Under the pieces are notes generated by a model. The model worked only from the letters and a program-made list of their open reading frames with translations. It made no database searches and had not been told where the DNA came from. 64,000 nucleotides of DNA from CAZSBB01 sp964605235 (GTDB lineage: Bacteria; Planctomycetota; Phycisphaerae; Phycisphaerales; Phycisphaeraceae), in NCBI GenBank assembly GCA_964605235.1, contig CAZSBB010000023.1, positions 42,031-106,030 on the forward strand, in the 5' to 3' direction. Positions 16,210 through 25,253 of this stretch are shown here, piece after piece (position 1 is the stretch's first letter; every line of letters begins with the position of its first letter). The translations under genes and the position numbers were made by a program.

Positions 16210-17528
16210 GTCAGACCGCCCTGCGCCAATCGCTGCCCCCGTTGGCATCCACCAGCTCTCCCCTTGGCCCCGGGACCTGGCTGCAGCGCCGCGCCCGAAC
16301 GCTGGTGCTGCGGCAACTGGCCGGGCTGCAACACGGCCAACTGGTCCTGAACGAAGGCGACCAGCACTGGACGCTGGGGCATGAACCCGCGGGTGACCCG
16401 GCTGCTTCTCCCCATGCCGCGCAACTGACGGTGCGCGACCCGCGCTTCTACACCATGCTCGCCCTGCAGGGCAGCCTGGGCGCCGCCGAGGCGTATATCC
16501 GCCGCTGGTGGGACAGCGCGGACCTGGTCGGCCTGCTGCGCCTGCTGCTGCGTCATGCGCCGGTCGCCAGCGCGTTGTCGCGCGCCGGCATCGGTTGGCG
16601 CGATCTGCTCGAACGCATCCGTTATCGCCTGCACGCCAACACCATTGCGGGCAGTCGGCGCAACATCCACGCCCATTATGATCTGGGCAACGAGTTCTTC
16701 GCCCTGTTTCTGGACCCCACGCTCAGCTACTCCTGCGCGATCTTTCCATCGCCCCACGCCACGCTTGAGCAGGCGTCGCTCCACAAGCTGGACGTGGTCT
16801 GCCGCAAGCTGGACTTGCAGCCCACGGATCACCTGCTGGAAATCGGCGCCGGCTGGGGCGCGTTGGCGCTGCATGCCGCCATGCGGTACGGCTGTCGCGT
16901 CACCACCACCACGATCTCCCGGGCGCAGCATGAACAGGCGCGGCAACGCATCGCCGCGGCGGGTTTACAGCACCGCATCACCCTCCTGCAGCGCGATTAC
17001 CGCGAGCTGACCGGCACCTACGACAAGCTGGTGAGCATCGAAATGATCGAAGCCGTCGGGCACGAAAACCTGCCCACCTTCTTCGGGCAGTGCGCCCGGT
17101 TGCTGACGCCCAGCGGGCTGATGCTCCTCCAGGGCATCACCATGAACGAGCAGAACTACGCCCGCTATCGCCGCCGGGTGGATTTCATCCAGCGCTACAT
17201 TTTTCCCGGCAGTTGCTGCCCGGCCCTGAGCGCCCTGCTGGCGGCGGTGCGCGACGGCAGCGACCTGCGCGTCCACCATCTCGAAGACATCGGCGCCCAC
17301 TATGTCCCCACGCTCGAAACCTGGCGGCAAAAGTTCGCCCAGGCCGCGCCGCAATTGGACGCCATGGGTTTTGACGACGCTTTTCAGCGCACCTGGGATT
17401 ACTACTTCGCCTACTGCGCCGCGGGCTTTGCCGAACGCTACATCGGCGATGTGCAGTTGCTGCTGGCGCGGCCGGGCAATCGCGCCCCGCTGCTCTCCTG
17501 CGCCAGTATCGGAAACCTGCCGTCATGA
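16206..17528 (+). CDS. cyclopropane-fatty-acyl-phospholipid synthase family methyltransferase
   Basis: This 440-residue enzyme would transfer a methyl group from S-adenosylmethionine to an unsaturated acyl chain. After an N-terminal domain of about 130 residues comes the hallmark HYDLGNEFFALFLDPTLSYSCAIF, then the SAM-binding loop LLEIGAGWGALALHAA and the segment YDKLVSIEMIEAVGHENLPTFFGQC. The C-terminal part (FPGSCCPALSALL, YYFAYCAAGFAERYIGDVQLLLARP) is also typical. Length and motifs match CFA synthases. Whether the product is a cyclopropane or a methyl-branched chain cannot be told from the sequence. A second, more distant member lies at 18909-20048. Confidence 0.93.
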   Translation: MSQTALRQSLPPLASTSSPLGPGTWLQRRARTLVLRQLAGLQHGQLVLNEGDQHWTLGHEPAGDPAASPHAAQLTVRDPRFYTMLALQGSLGAAEAYIRRWWDSADLVGLLRLLLRHAPVASALSRAGIGWRDLLERIRYRLHANTIAGSRRNIHAHYDLGNEFFALFLDPTLSYSCAIFPSPHATLEQASLHKLDVVCRKLDLQPTDHLLEIGAGWGALALHAAMRYGCRVTTTTISRAQHEQARQRIAAAGLQHRITLLQRDYRELTGTYDKLVSIEMIEAVGHENLPTFFGQCARLLTPSGLMLLQGITMNEQNYARYRRRVDFIQRYIFPGSCCPALSALLAAVRDGSDLRVHHLEDIGAHYVPTLETWRQKFAQAAPQLDAMGFDDAFQRTWDYYFAYCAAGFAERYIGDVQLLLARPGNRAPLLSCASIGNLPS

Positions 17529-18100
17529 ACCGCTTGCTGGTCAATTTCGTGTGCTTCGAAGCCTTGTGGCTGCTGGTGATCGTCACCGCAGCCCAGGGGC
17601 GCGCGGTGCTGGGAATTGCGATGTCAGCCTTGTGGTGGGCGGTGCACCTGTGGCGCAGCGCCCACCGGCAGCGTGAGATGCAGGTGATGATGGTGGCCGC
17701 GGCGCTGGGAGCGGTGCTGGACTCGCTGCTGGTGCTCGCGGGGCAAATGTCGTTTCCCGCGCCGGCGCATTTTGGCCCGTTGACCACATCCTGGATGGTG
17801 GTGCTGTGGATCAATCTGGCGGCGACGCTCAATGGCTGCCTGCGCTGGCTGCGCGGCCGACTGTGGTTGACCGCGGCGCTGGGAGCGGTCAGCGCGCCTC
17901 TGGCGTACTACAGCGGGATGCAGCTGGGCGCGATCCAACTGGCGGCTCCGCTGCCGCAGAGCCTGGGCATGATCGCGCTGGTCTGGCTGGGTGCGCTGCC
18001 GCTGCTGGTGGGCTGTAATGAATGGCTGGCGGCCCATGCCGCCCGGCAGTCGGCGCAGGCCGACGCCGCCAACCCCATGCGCCCGGAAGGCACTCCCTGA
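17525..18100 (+). CDS. DUF2878 family membrane protein
   Basis: This 191-residue protein has about five to six hydrophobic helices (LLVNFVCFEALWLLVIVTAA, MMVAAALGAVLDSLLVLAG, MIALVWLGALPLLVGC). The segment GPLTTSWMVVLWINLAATLNGCLRWLRG is characteristic of DUF2878. This family accompanies DUF1365 and CFA-synthase genes in gammaproteobacterial lipid clusters; its function is unknown, and a membrane scaffold or transport role is only a guess. It overlaps the preceding and the following gene by 4 and 1 bases. Confidence 0.85.
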   Translation: MNRLLVNFVCFEALWLLVIVTAAQGRAVLGIAMSALWWAVHLWRSAHRQREMQVMMVAAALGAVLDSLLVLAGQMSFPAPAHFGPLTTSWMVVLWINLAATLNGCLRWLRGRLWLTAALGAVSAPLAYYSGMQLGAIQLAAPLPQSLGMIALVWLGALPLLVGCNEWLAAHAARQSAQADAANPMRPEGTP

Positions 18101-18912
18101 TGGATACCTGGGCGCTCATCGCAGTGGCGTATGCCGTCATGGTCGTATTGATGGCCCTGATGTGGTGGTGGCAGCGCGTCACCGGCAACGCGGGGATCGT
18201 CGATGTGGCGTGGAGCTTCGGTACCGGTTTATGCGGGATGTGGTTTGCATGGGGCGCAGCGGGCGCGCCGGCGCGCCGCGGACTGCTGGGCGCGCTGGTG
18301 GGCGTATGGGCGTTGCGGCTGGGACTGCATCTGCTGCATCGGATGCGTCAGGAACGGGAGGACGGGCGCTATGCCGCGCTGCGCGCCAAGTGGGGCGCGC
18401 GCACCCAGGCGTACCTGTTCGCCTTCTTCCAGGTGCAGGCGGCATGGGCGGTTCTGTTCGCGTTGCCCATGCTGTGCGCCGCCGCCAATCCCGTGCCGGC
18501 GCTGGCGTGGCATGACTGGCTGGCGCTGGGTATCTGGGTGATCGCGGTGGCGGGCGAAGCGGTCGCGGACCGGCAACTGGCGCGTTTTCGCCACCACCCG
18601 GCTCATCGAGGACTGGTCTGTCAGACGGGACTGTGGCGCTACAGCCGACATCCGAACTACTTTTTTGAATGGCTGCACTGGTGGAGCTATGTGGCGCTGA
18701 GCATCGGTTCGGTGTGGGTCTGGCCGGCGCTGGGCGGCCCGCTGGTGATGTACCTGTTCCTGACCCGGGTGACCGGCATTCCGCCGACCGAAGCCCAGGC
18801 CTTGCGCAGCCGGGGCGACGCCTATCGGCAATATCAACGCACGACCAACGCCCTGTTCCCCGGCCCGCGCCGCCGACCGCCGGTTGAACCCCATCTGGAG
18901 ACCACCGCATGA
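18100..18912 (+). CDS. DUF1295 protein, steroid 5-alpha-reductase-like membrane enzyme
   Basis: This 270-residue polytopic membrane protein matches DUF1295: VDVAWSFGTGLCGMW near the start and the signature GLWRYSRHPNYFFEWLHWWSYVAL near residue 190, followed by VTGIPPTEAQALRSRGDAYRQYQRTTNALFPGP. Members resemble steroid 5-alpha reductases and isoprenylcysteine methyltransferases and are thought to reduce double bonds or methylate lipid-like substrates. The ATG at 18100 overlaps the previous stop (TGATG); the frame is open further upstream, but no start there fits. The 3' end overlaps the next gene by 4 bases. A reductase would fit a pathway in which a methylated unsaturated acyl chain is later saturated. 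Confidence 0.9.
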   Translation: MDTWALIAVAYAVMVVLMALMWWWQRVTGNAGIVDVAWSFGTGLCGMWFAWGAAGAPARRGLLGALVGVWALRLGLHLLHRMRQEREDGRYAALRAKWGARTQAYLFAFFQVQAAWAVLFALPMLCAAANPVPALAWHDWLALGIWVIAVAGEAVADRQLARFRHHPAHRGLVCQTGLWRYSRHPNYFFEWLHWWSYVALSIGSVWVWPALGGPLVMYLFLTRVTGIPPTEAQALRSRGDAYRQYQRTTNALFPGPRRRPPVEPHLETTA

Positions 18913-20048
18913 ACACGTCCTTCCACGACCGCCTGACCGCCGGCATCGTCAACTGGATGGAAAACAAGCCGACGCCTGACGGGGTGATCCGCGCGGGCAT
19001 CCGTCGGCTGTGCGCGGCGCGCCTGCAACAACTCGACGCCGGCGATGGCGAAGCCCAGATGCACGCCCTGCAGGCTTTCATAGAGCGCATGAACACCGGG
19101 CCGATCGCCCCGGTTCCGCAGAAAGCCAACGAGCAGCATTACGAGTTGCCGCCGGAGTTTTTCGCGTTGTGCCTGGGCCCGCATCGCAAGTACAGCAGTT
19201 GCTACTGGTCGGCGCAGGCGCAACTGTTGGAGCAAGCCGAACGGGAGTCGCTGCTGCAGACCTGCGCCCACGCCGAACTGGCCGATGGTCAGGACATTCT
19301 CGAACTGGGCTGCGGCTGGGGTTCGCTGTCGTTGTGGATGGCCGGCCGATACCCGCGGGCCCGGATCACCGCGGTCTCCAACTCGGCGCCGCAGCGACAA
19401 TACATCCTGCAGCAGGCGCAGCAGCGCGGGTTGACCAACCTGTCCGTGCTGACCGCGGACATGAACCAGTTGCAGCGTCCTGCCGCCGGCTATGACCGGG
19501 TGGTCAGCGTGGAAATGTTCGAGCACATGCGCAACTACCGCGCCCTGCTGGAGCGCATCGCCCACTGGCTGCGTCCCGAGGGCAAGCTGATGATCCATGT
19601 CTTCTGCCATGCCCGGCACGCTTATGCGTTCGACACCGACGGCGCCCGCAACTGGATGGGTCGGCACTTCTTCACCGGCGGCATCATGCCCAGCGACGAT
19701 CTGCTGCTGCGCTGCAACGAACATCTGGGCGTGCGGCGGCAGTGGCGCTGGAGCGGCACGCACTATCAGCGCACCGCCAACGCCTGGCTGGCGAACCTGG
19801 ACGCCAACCGCGGCGCGGCGCTGGAACTGCTGGGGCGGACCTACGGCGCGGCGGAGGCGCGCCGCTGGCTGCAACGGTGGCGCATCTTCTTCATGGCGTG
19901 CGCGGAGTTGTTCGGCTACCAGGGCGGCCGGCAATGGGGCGTGGCGCACTATCTGCTGGAGCCGCAACCATCACGGCTCATCAGCGCGGCGCCCGAGAGT
20001 CCGAGTTGGCACGTGGAGGCTGCGGCATTGCCGGCGTCTGCGGATTGA
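18909..20048 (+). CDS. second cyclopropane-synthase-like SAM methyltransferase
   Basis: This 379-residue protein belongs to the CFA-synthase superfamily but to a divergent branch: NEQHYELPPEFFALCLGPHRKYSSCYW replaces HYDLGN...SYSCAYF, followed by ILELGCGWGSLSLWMAGRYP and YDRVVSVEMFEHMRNYRALLERIAHWL. ANAWLANLDANRGAALELLGRTYG and RIFFMACAELFGYQGGRQWGVAHYLLEP close the chain. Such branch members have no proven substrate. The H-Y-E-L-P start of the motif still provides the substrate-side residues of the fold. It is the last gene of the lipid cluster and ends only 6 bases from the convergent deacetylase-like gene, so no independent terminator fits between them. Confidence 0.91.
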   Translation: MNTSFHDRLTAGIVNWMENKPTPDGVIRAGIRRLCAARLQQLDAGDGEAQMHALQAFIERMNTGPIAPVPQKANEQHYELPPEFFALCLGPHRKYSSCYWSAQAQLLEQAERESLLQTCAHAELADGQDILELGCGWGSLSLWMAGRYPRARITAVSNSAPQRQYILQQAQQRGLTNLSVLTADMNQLQRPAAGYDRVVSVEMFEHMRNYRALLERIAHWLRPEGKLMIHVFCHARHAYAFDTDGARNWMGRHFFTGGIMPSDDLLLRCNEHLGVRRQWRWSGTHYQRTANAWLANLDANRGAALELLGRTYGAAEARRWLQRWRIFFMACAELFGYQGGRQWGVAHYLLEPQPSRLISAAPESPSWHVEAAALPASAD

Positions 20049-20054
20049 CCGGCA

Positions 20055-21449
20055 TCAGCGTGGCCAGGCGGGCTTGGCGGACCACGCCTGCAGACAGGTG
20101 AAGTCGGCAACCGAGGTGAAGTCCATCCCCGGCGCAAACACCCGCCAGCCCGCCAGCGCCAGCACCTGGGCGCGCCACGACTGGGCCACCTGCGGCCAGG
20201 GCGCGCGCGCGGACGGAACCCAGGCGCGCGCGGCTCGTCCTGACGCCAGATCGTCGTACGCCAGCGCCAGCAGACTCAACAGCCGCGCCGGCTCCGGTTC
20301 ATGGGGCAAGCGTCCGGTGTGTCGCACATTCTGCCCCAGCGCCGTCGCCTGCGCCACCAGCGCATTGAAGTCAACGGTTGCGCCTGTTTCCTCTGCTGAC
20401 GCCTGCGTGGGGCCGATCACCGGCACGACGGAAAGCACTGCAGGCAATGCGCCCCGAGTGGACCACGCCACAACCGCATCCGCCAGCGCCACCAGCAATT
20501 CGGCGGGGCTGAAGTGCGGGTGCAGGGGAACATCGTCACTGCTGCGCACCCGTTGGGCATAGTCGTGCAGTTGCGCGGCGGAGACGGTGACGCTGCTCTG
20601 ACCAAAGATGTCGGCGACCTGGCTCAAGCCCACAATGTGGGTGTGTCGTGTTGCCGCCAGGTGGTCGAGATAGCGCAGAAAATTGCGGCGAATCGCCTGT
20701 CGCTGAGCCTCGGGACGCAACGGCGGCGGCAGCGGCTGGGGTCGATTGACGCCATCGTAGTAATTCCAGCAGGAATACTCGGTGGTGTTCAGGCGATGCG
20801 GATGGGCGCCGAACATGCTGGTGAAGGCATGGGTGCGAGCGGCCTCCGCCAGGTGGGCGTCAAAGGTTTCAAGGTGGCGGGTGAAGGCGTCATCCTCGGG
20901 ATAGACGCCTTCGAAATAGCCTGGGCCGTTGTGGTTGGTGGCGGGGTCGATGACCAGGCCCAGGATGGAGAAGCAGAGGGTGCCGGCGAACCAGAAGGCG
21001 CGGTGGCCGGGCAGCGCGAAGGGAACGCCATAGAACACCTTGCCGCAGCGGCCGGCGGCGTGGACCGCCTGGGGCGTGTAGGAGCCGCCGTGCCGGGTCA
21101 AGCCGGCGCAGCGGCCGAACAGCCGTTCGATCAGCGCGAATCCTGGCGCTTCGGTTGCCAGGGCGATTTTGACGCCCTGGTCCCAATCGACCTCGACGAT
21201 GCGTTCAGTGGTGGTGGGATGCCGCGAGCCATGGTGATAGTGGCTGGAAGCATCATGGCGGCGGACGGCGTCGAGCACATCGCGTCGGCCGCGTTGTTCG
21301 AGCGTGAGCGCCTTGTCGCCGATGACATGGAAGGAGCCGATGATGCCGCGCCGGGTCAGTTCATCGGCGATCCACAGCACAATGTCATCGGCGCCGCAGG
21401 CGGGCGGCGAAATGGAATCCTCGGTGTCGAAGTACAGGATGGAATACAT
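20055..21449 (-). CDS. polysaccharide-deacetylase-like protein
   Basis: This 464-residue protein starts MYSILYFDTEDSISPP and carries HYHHGSRHP at residues 70-78. D8/D11 with H73 and H77 look like the D-D...H-x3-H metal site of the NodB fold (carbohydrate esterase 4 and relatives), although the usual TFDDG reads YFDTED. Further blocks (RHGGSYTPQAVHAAGRCGKVFYG, GHRAFWFAGTLCFSILGLVIDP, FGAHPHRL) have no function I recognise. No signal peptide is seen. It is the last gene of a six-gene operon with two lyase-like proteins, 31 bases after the CBM9-bearing one, so removal of acyl groups or handling of a sugar oligomer is plausible but unproven. Confidence 0.7.
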   Translation of the reverse strand: MYSILYFDTEDSISPPACGADDIVLWIADELTRRGIIGSFHVIGDKALTLEQRGRRDVLDAVRRHDASSHYHHGSRHPTTTERIVEVDWDQGVKIALATEAPGFALIERLFGRCAGLTRHGGSYTPQAVHAAGRCGKVFYGVPFALPGHRAFWFAGTLCFSILGLVIDPATNHNGPGYFEGVYPEDDAFTRHLETFDAHLAEAARTHAFTSMFGAHPHRLNTTEYSCWNYYDGVNRPQPLPPPLRPEAQRQAIRRNFLRYLDHLAATRHTHIVGLSQVADIFGQSSVTVSAAQLHDYAQRVRSSDDVPLHPHFSPAELLVALADAVVAWSTRGALPAVLSVVPVIGPTQASAEETGATVDFNALVAQATALGQNVRHTGRLPHEPEPARLLSLLALAYDDLASGRAARAWVPSARAPWPQVAQSWRAQVLALAGWRVFAPGMDFTSVADFTCLQAWSAKPAWPR

Positions 21450-21480
21450 GGTGCGGTGCGGACCTTGAGCGTGCGCGGGG

Positions 21481-24400
21481 TTAATCGTTGCCGGACGCTG
21501 GCGATTCCTGCGTCCACTGCCGCAGGTAAGGTTCCCAGAACGTCTGGGCGGCGGCGGGGTCGGTCAGTTGAGCGCCGCCGCTGCCGGGCAACGGCGCCAG
21601 GATGCTCATGGCATAGGGCAGATTCATCATGGTGCGGCTCAGATGCGGCGGACCGAAGCCGGGGATGAGCGCTTCGGGCTGCGGCGGGGCGAAGGCGACA
21701 TGGCGCGCCACCCGCGCGTCGCCGGTCAACCGCTGGAGCAAGCCCAGCGTGATCGCCGGCCCCAGACCATTGCGTTTGACGACCTGGCCGGCGCCCCATT
21801 GCTCGCGCAGCCGCTGCGCCACGCGCGGATCACGGGTGTATTCATGCATCCGCCACCAACCCATCTGGCTAAAGTGCGGGAGGATGAAGTCTTCGATCGG
21901 CACGGACAGGCAGGCTTCTTTGAACCAGTGAATGGTCTTGAGCAAGGGCGCGTAGTGGGTGGCCTGATAGACCTCCAGCGCTTCGGACAGCGGCACCAGC
22001 GCGTCGCGGGTGGGCTCGTTGGCCCAGGTGCTGCGCGCCATTTCCCGGGCCCAGCCCTGCGCCTGGAGCAACCCGCGCGGATCGCCAGTGAGGAAGCTTT
22101 CCCAGGTTTTGTAGTCCAGGTTCTGGTAATGGCAGGAAATGCCCTGCATGCCCGCCCAGGGGAATATGCCGTAGACGTGATACCCGCCCCAGGGCGTCTG
22201 GTTCTTGCCCACGCGCGGCAGGCTGGCGTAGTTGACGGTGTTCACATCCATCTTGTGCCGGGCGCTGTCGCGGGCATAGCGCCAGTAGCGGTCCAATCCG
22301 CTGCGCAGAAACAGCAGGTAGAACGTGCGTCCCTCCTGATAGTGCGTGCCGACCCAGGTGCGATGAAACCAGCGGGGGTCGAACTCGCCGGTGACATAGC
22401 TGGTGGCGTAGGTGTGATAGTCCGGCCAGATCAGCGCGCCGTAATCCCCCAGCCGATCCGTCTGATCCAGCAGGACCTGTTCAAACCGCTGATCAATCGC
22501 CAACTCGGCGGAACCGAAGCGCTGCTCATCGCGTGGCCACAGGTCGCCCAGCACACGCGAGGCGCAGGTCCATGCCGGGTCCGCGACCGCCATCGCCTGC
22601 GCCTGGAACGCCCGGGCGAAGTCGGCCTGCTCCTCCGGGGCTTGCGCCTGGGCGGGGGTGAGCAGACGCACGCACCATTCGGTGGTCAGCGCCAGTCCCT
22701 GACCATTGGCGGCATAGGCCTCGGGCGCGTAGCCGAAGATGTAGCCGGCGTTGTACGGCGCCACCGTGCGGTCGTAGCCGCGTTGACGCAATGGATCACT
22801 GAACGCCCGGCCCATAACCGTGTAGCAGGCGTCGGGCGTCTGGAGATTCATCGAACGGCCATGATGGGCGAACCGCGCCTGGGCCACACCCAACGGACTG
22901 AGCAACTGCGCCTCGCTGAAGACCGTGCGGCCATGGCGCGGCCAGGCGTGCAGCGCCAGAAAATCGCCGCCGATTTCCAGCTCTTTCGGGAACAGTTGCC
23001 AGAGCCGACGACCGACCAGTTGCACCCCGCCCTGCTCGGTCAGCGCGGTCGCCCAGCCGGCGGTGCGACCGCCGCGCTGCAGCACCTCGCCCACCACCTG
23101 GTCGGGGCGCGCCCGCTCCAGGACAAACTGGTCATGCGCCTGCTGCAACAGGTAGACGGTGTGCCCCGGGTTCACCGCACCGGCGAGAAGGCTCCCGTCG
23201 GCGGCGGCGAACTGATACTGCTTGACGCCCGGCACCCCCAGCCGCAGGGCGGCATTGCTCAAGCGTTCCTGCCGGGTGTCGCCGGTGATGATGAAAGTAT
23301 GATGCACCTCGACCGTGGGCTGATCGCGCACGAAGTACAGGCGGGTCAGATGCTGCCCGACCAGGCGTCCCTCCGCCAGGTGGTCGCCCTGCGCGGCGAT
23401 GATCGCCCGCAGCGCGTTGGCTTCCTGCACCCAGACGCGCGTGCCCGAGCCGCCGGCGAACACATCGCCGCCTTCATTCACGGCGCAGCTCAGACCTTCG
23501 GTCTCCCCGGCGATAATCATGCGCTCATCGTCGGTGAATTGACCATCGCCATCGCGGTCCAGCCAGGCGGCGCTGAGCAACCGAAAGTCGGTTTTGGACA
23601 CCACCGCCCGCATCGGTCCGGTGTTGATGACGATCTGCTGGGCGGATTCCGTCAGCGTCACGGACCGTGGCGGCGGCGGCGCGGCACGCTTGAGGTTCAA
23701 CCGATAGGTGGGATACCACACATGGCTCGGGTCCAGCACGGCGCGCTGCCGGCCGCGGTAGTAGTCCGCCTGAAAGTCGACGCCCAACCAGCGAATCGAA
23801 CCTTCGCGATACCACCGATTACGCGGCGTAAAGGCGGCATCCACCGGCTCCCAGCGGAAGTCGTAGGGATTATCCGGCTGCGCGCGGGTCAAGGTCCGAC
23901 GTTCAAGCGTCAAATGCGCCAGGTCGGCGTCGGTCATCCGCCCCCGGGGAAAGGGGATGGCGGTGGAGATCGCCCGCAAGCCGGTGCCCAGATCGGCATG
24001 ATCAGTCAGCACCAGGTTGATGTGCTCGGGCGGCGCCGGGGCAGGCGCTGCGGCGGGCAACACGACAAACGCGCGCTCGCCGCGCTGGACCACCTGCCCA
24101 GCGCGCGCCAGCGTCGCCCGCAGCCGATACGGACCGGGCGTCAGCTGCGCTGGATGAAAGCCCAGTCCAAGGTCAGGCGACCGCAACACTTCAGGACGCC
24201 GCTGCGCCCGCACTTGTCCAGCTTCATCGAGCAGTTCGAACGCCAGGGTGCAATCAGCTCGGGCGGCGCTTTCGCCGCGCACTTCCACGTAGGCCTCGCC
24301 GGCTTCATCCAGCGAGTCATAGGCCGCCTTGTCGAGATAAACCCGCAGCACCGGCGGGGGCGGCGCGGCCGCATAGTCAGCGCGGCTGCCGAAGTAGAGC

Positions 24401-25179
24401 CAGGGGAAATGGTCGACGGTTTCCATGGAATGACAGCGCGCCGACCGCCAGACGTAATGCTCGCCCATCCGGTAGCGATACGGGCCGCCGGGCACGGGAA
24501 TGTAGGTCGTCGCATAGCGATACAGATTGAAGGCGATGACATCGCCGGCTTGCGGCGGCGCGGCGCGCAGCAGGTGGTAGGGAATGAAGCACTCAAGAGT
24601 GATGGCGTCGGCGGTGGCGTGGTAAGCCGCCTGCCAGCCCTCGGGTTTCCAGGGGGGGATGAGGAAATGGCGCAGCGCCGCCCGCTGACCGTCCTTGCCG
24701 ATGATGAAGCGATAGCGGGTGAAGTCATTGATGTCCGGATTGAACTGCAGGGCGAAGGTGTCGAGCCCCTGGTCCGCCAGTTCGGGATCATCGGGCGCCG
24801 CCTGGCCGGACCCGTCATGCCACGCCGGGGGCAACGGCGCGCGGCGCGCCTGGACGGCGAGATACAAACCCTCAACCCCGCGCGCCACCCAGCCTTCAGT
24901 CGCCAGTTCGTCGGGCGCGGGCAGCGCGCTTTCCAGTTGCACCAGGCCGGAAAACCGGGCGGCGCGCGCCCAGCAGGCGTCCGTCAGCACGCCGTCGAGC
25001 GTGGGCGGCTGGTCGATCACTTCCTCGAGAAACAGCACCGCCCGCTCGTGATCTGCAAAGAGATCGGGATAGAACTGCAGCGCGGTGAACAAGTCCCCCG
25101 CCGCCGCCGGACGCCCCCCGAAAGCCGCGAGCATGATCCACAGCAGAATCCCACAGGGCAGTGGGCAAACCAACTTCAT
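21481..25179 (-). CDS. CBM9-like domain plus YetA/exo-rhamnogalacturonan-lyase-like protein
   Basis: This 1,232-residue exported protein starts at 25179, where AAAGGA precedes MKLVCPLPCGILLWIMLAAFGGRPAAA, a signal peptide. Residues about 48-250 resemble a CBM9/DOMON carbohydrate-binding domain (EEVIDQPPTLDGVLTDACWARAARF, TFALQFNPDINDFTRYRFIIG, LECFIPYHLLRAAPPQAGDVIAFNLYRY). The remainder resembles the YetA/PcRGLX type: a RIFT-barrel-like segment (RWYREGSIRWLGVDFQADYY, LTESAQQIVINTGPMRAVVSK) followed by a helical domain (YQEGRTFYLLFLRSGLDRYWRYARDSARHKMDVNTVNY). Characterised relatives are exo-rhamnogalacturonan lyases of PL26; catalytic identity was not proven here. It lies 74 bases after a paralogue without CBM9. 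The opposite strand is also open over nearly all of this length, but has no recognisable domain. Confidence 0.78.
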   Translation of the reverse strand: MKLVCPLPCGILLWIMLAAFGGRPAAAGDLFTALQFYPDLFADHERAVLFLEEVIDQPPTLDGVLTDACWARAARFSGLVQLESALPAPDELATEGWVARGVEGLYLAVQARRAPLPPAWHDGSGQAAPDDPELADQGLDTFALQFNPDINDFTRYRFIIGKDGQRAALRHFLIPPWKPEGWQAAYHATADAITLECFIPYHLLRAAPPQAGDVIAFNLYRYATTYIPVPGGPYRYRMGEHYVWRSARCHSMETVDHFPWLYFGSRADYAAAPPPPVLRVYLDKAAYDSLDEAGEAYVEVRGESAARADCTLAFELLDEAGQVRAQRRPEVLRSPDLGLGFHPAQLTPGPYRLRATLARAGQVVQRGERAFVVLPAAAPAPAPPEHINLVLTDHADLGTGLRAISTAIPFPRGRMTDADLAHLTLERRTLTRAQPDNPYDFRWEPVDAAFTPRNRWYREGSIRWLGVDFQADYYRGRQRAVLDPSHVWYPTYRLNLKRAAPPPPRSVTLTESAQQIVINTGPMRAVVSKTDFRLLSAAWLDRDGDGQFTDDERMIIAGETEGLSCAVNEGGDVFAGGSGTRVWVQEANALRAIIAAQGDHLAEGRLVGQHLTRLYFVRDQPTVEVHHTFIITGDTRQERLSNAALRLGVPGVKQYQFAAADGSLLAGAVNPGHTVYLLQQAHDQFVLERARPDQVVGEVLQRGGRTAGWATALTEQGGVQLVGRRLWQLFPKELEIGGDFLALHAWPRHGRTVFSEAQLLSPLGVAQARFAHHGRSMNLQTPDACYTVMGRAFSDPLRQRGYDRTVAPYNAGYIFGYAPEAYAANGQGLALTTEWCVRLLTPAQAQAPEEQADFARAFQAQAMAVADPAWTCASRVLGDLWPRDEQRFGSAELAIDQRFEQVLLDQTDRLGDYGALIWPDYHTYATSYVTGEFDPRWFHRTWVGTHYQEGRTFYLLFLRSGLDRYWRYARDSARHKMDVNTVNYASLPRVGKNQTPWGGYHVYGIFPWAGMQGISCHYQNLDYKTWESFLTGDPRGLLQAQGWAREMARSTWANEPTRDALVPLSEALEVYQATHYAPLLKTIHWFKEACLSVPIEDFILPHFSQMGWWRMHEYTRDPRVAQRLREQWGAGQVVKRNGLGPAITLGLLQRLTGDARVARHVAFAPPQPEALIPGFGPPHLSRTMMNLPYAMSILAPLPGSGGAQLTDPAAAQTFWEPYLRQWTQESPASGND

Positions 25180-25253
25180 CAGCGCATCCTTTCCACCGCG
25201 CATCTCGGTCATTCCGGCCTGGCGCGACGTCCGCAAAGCCGATCATCCGGGTT

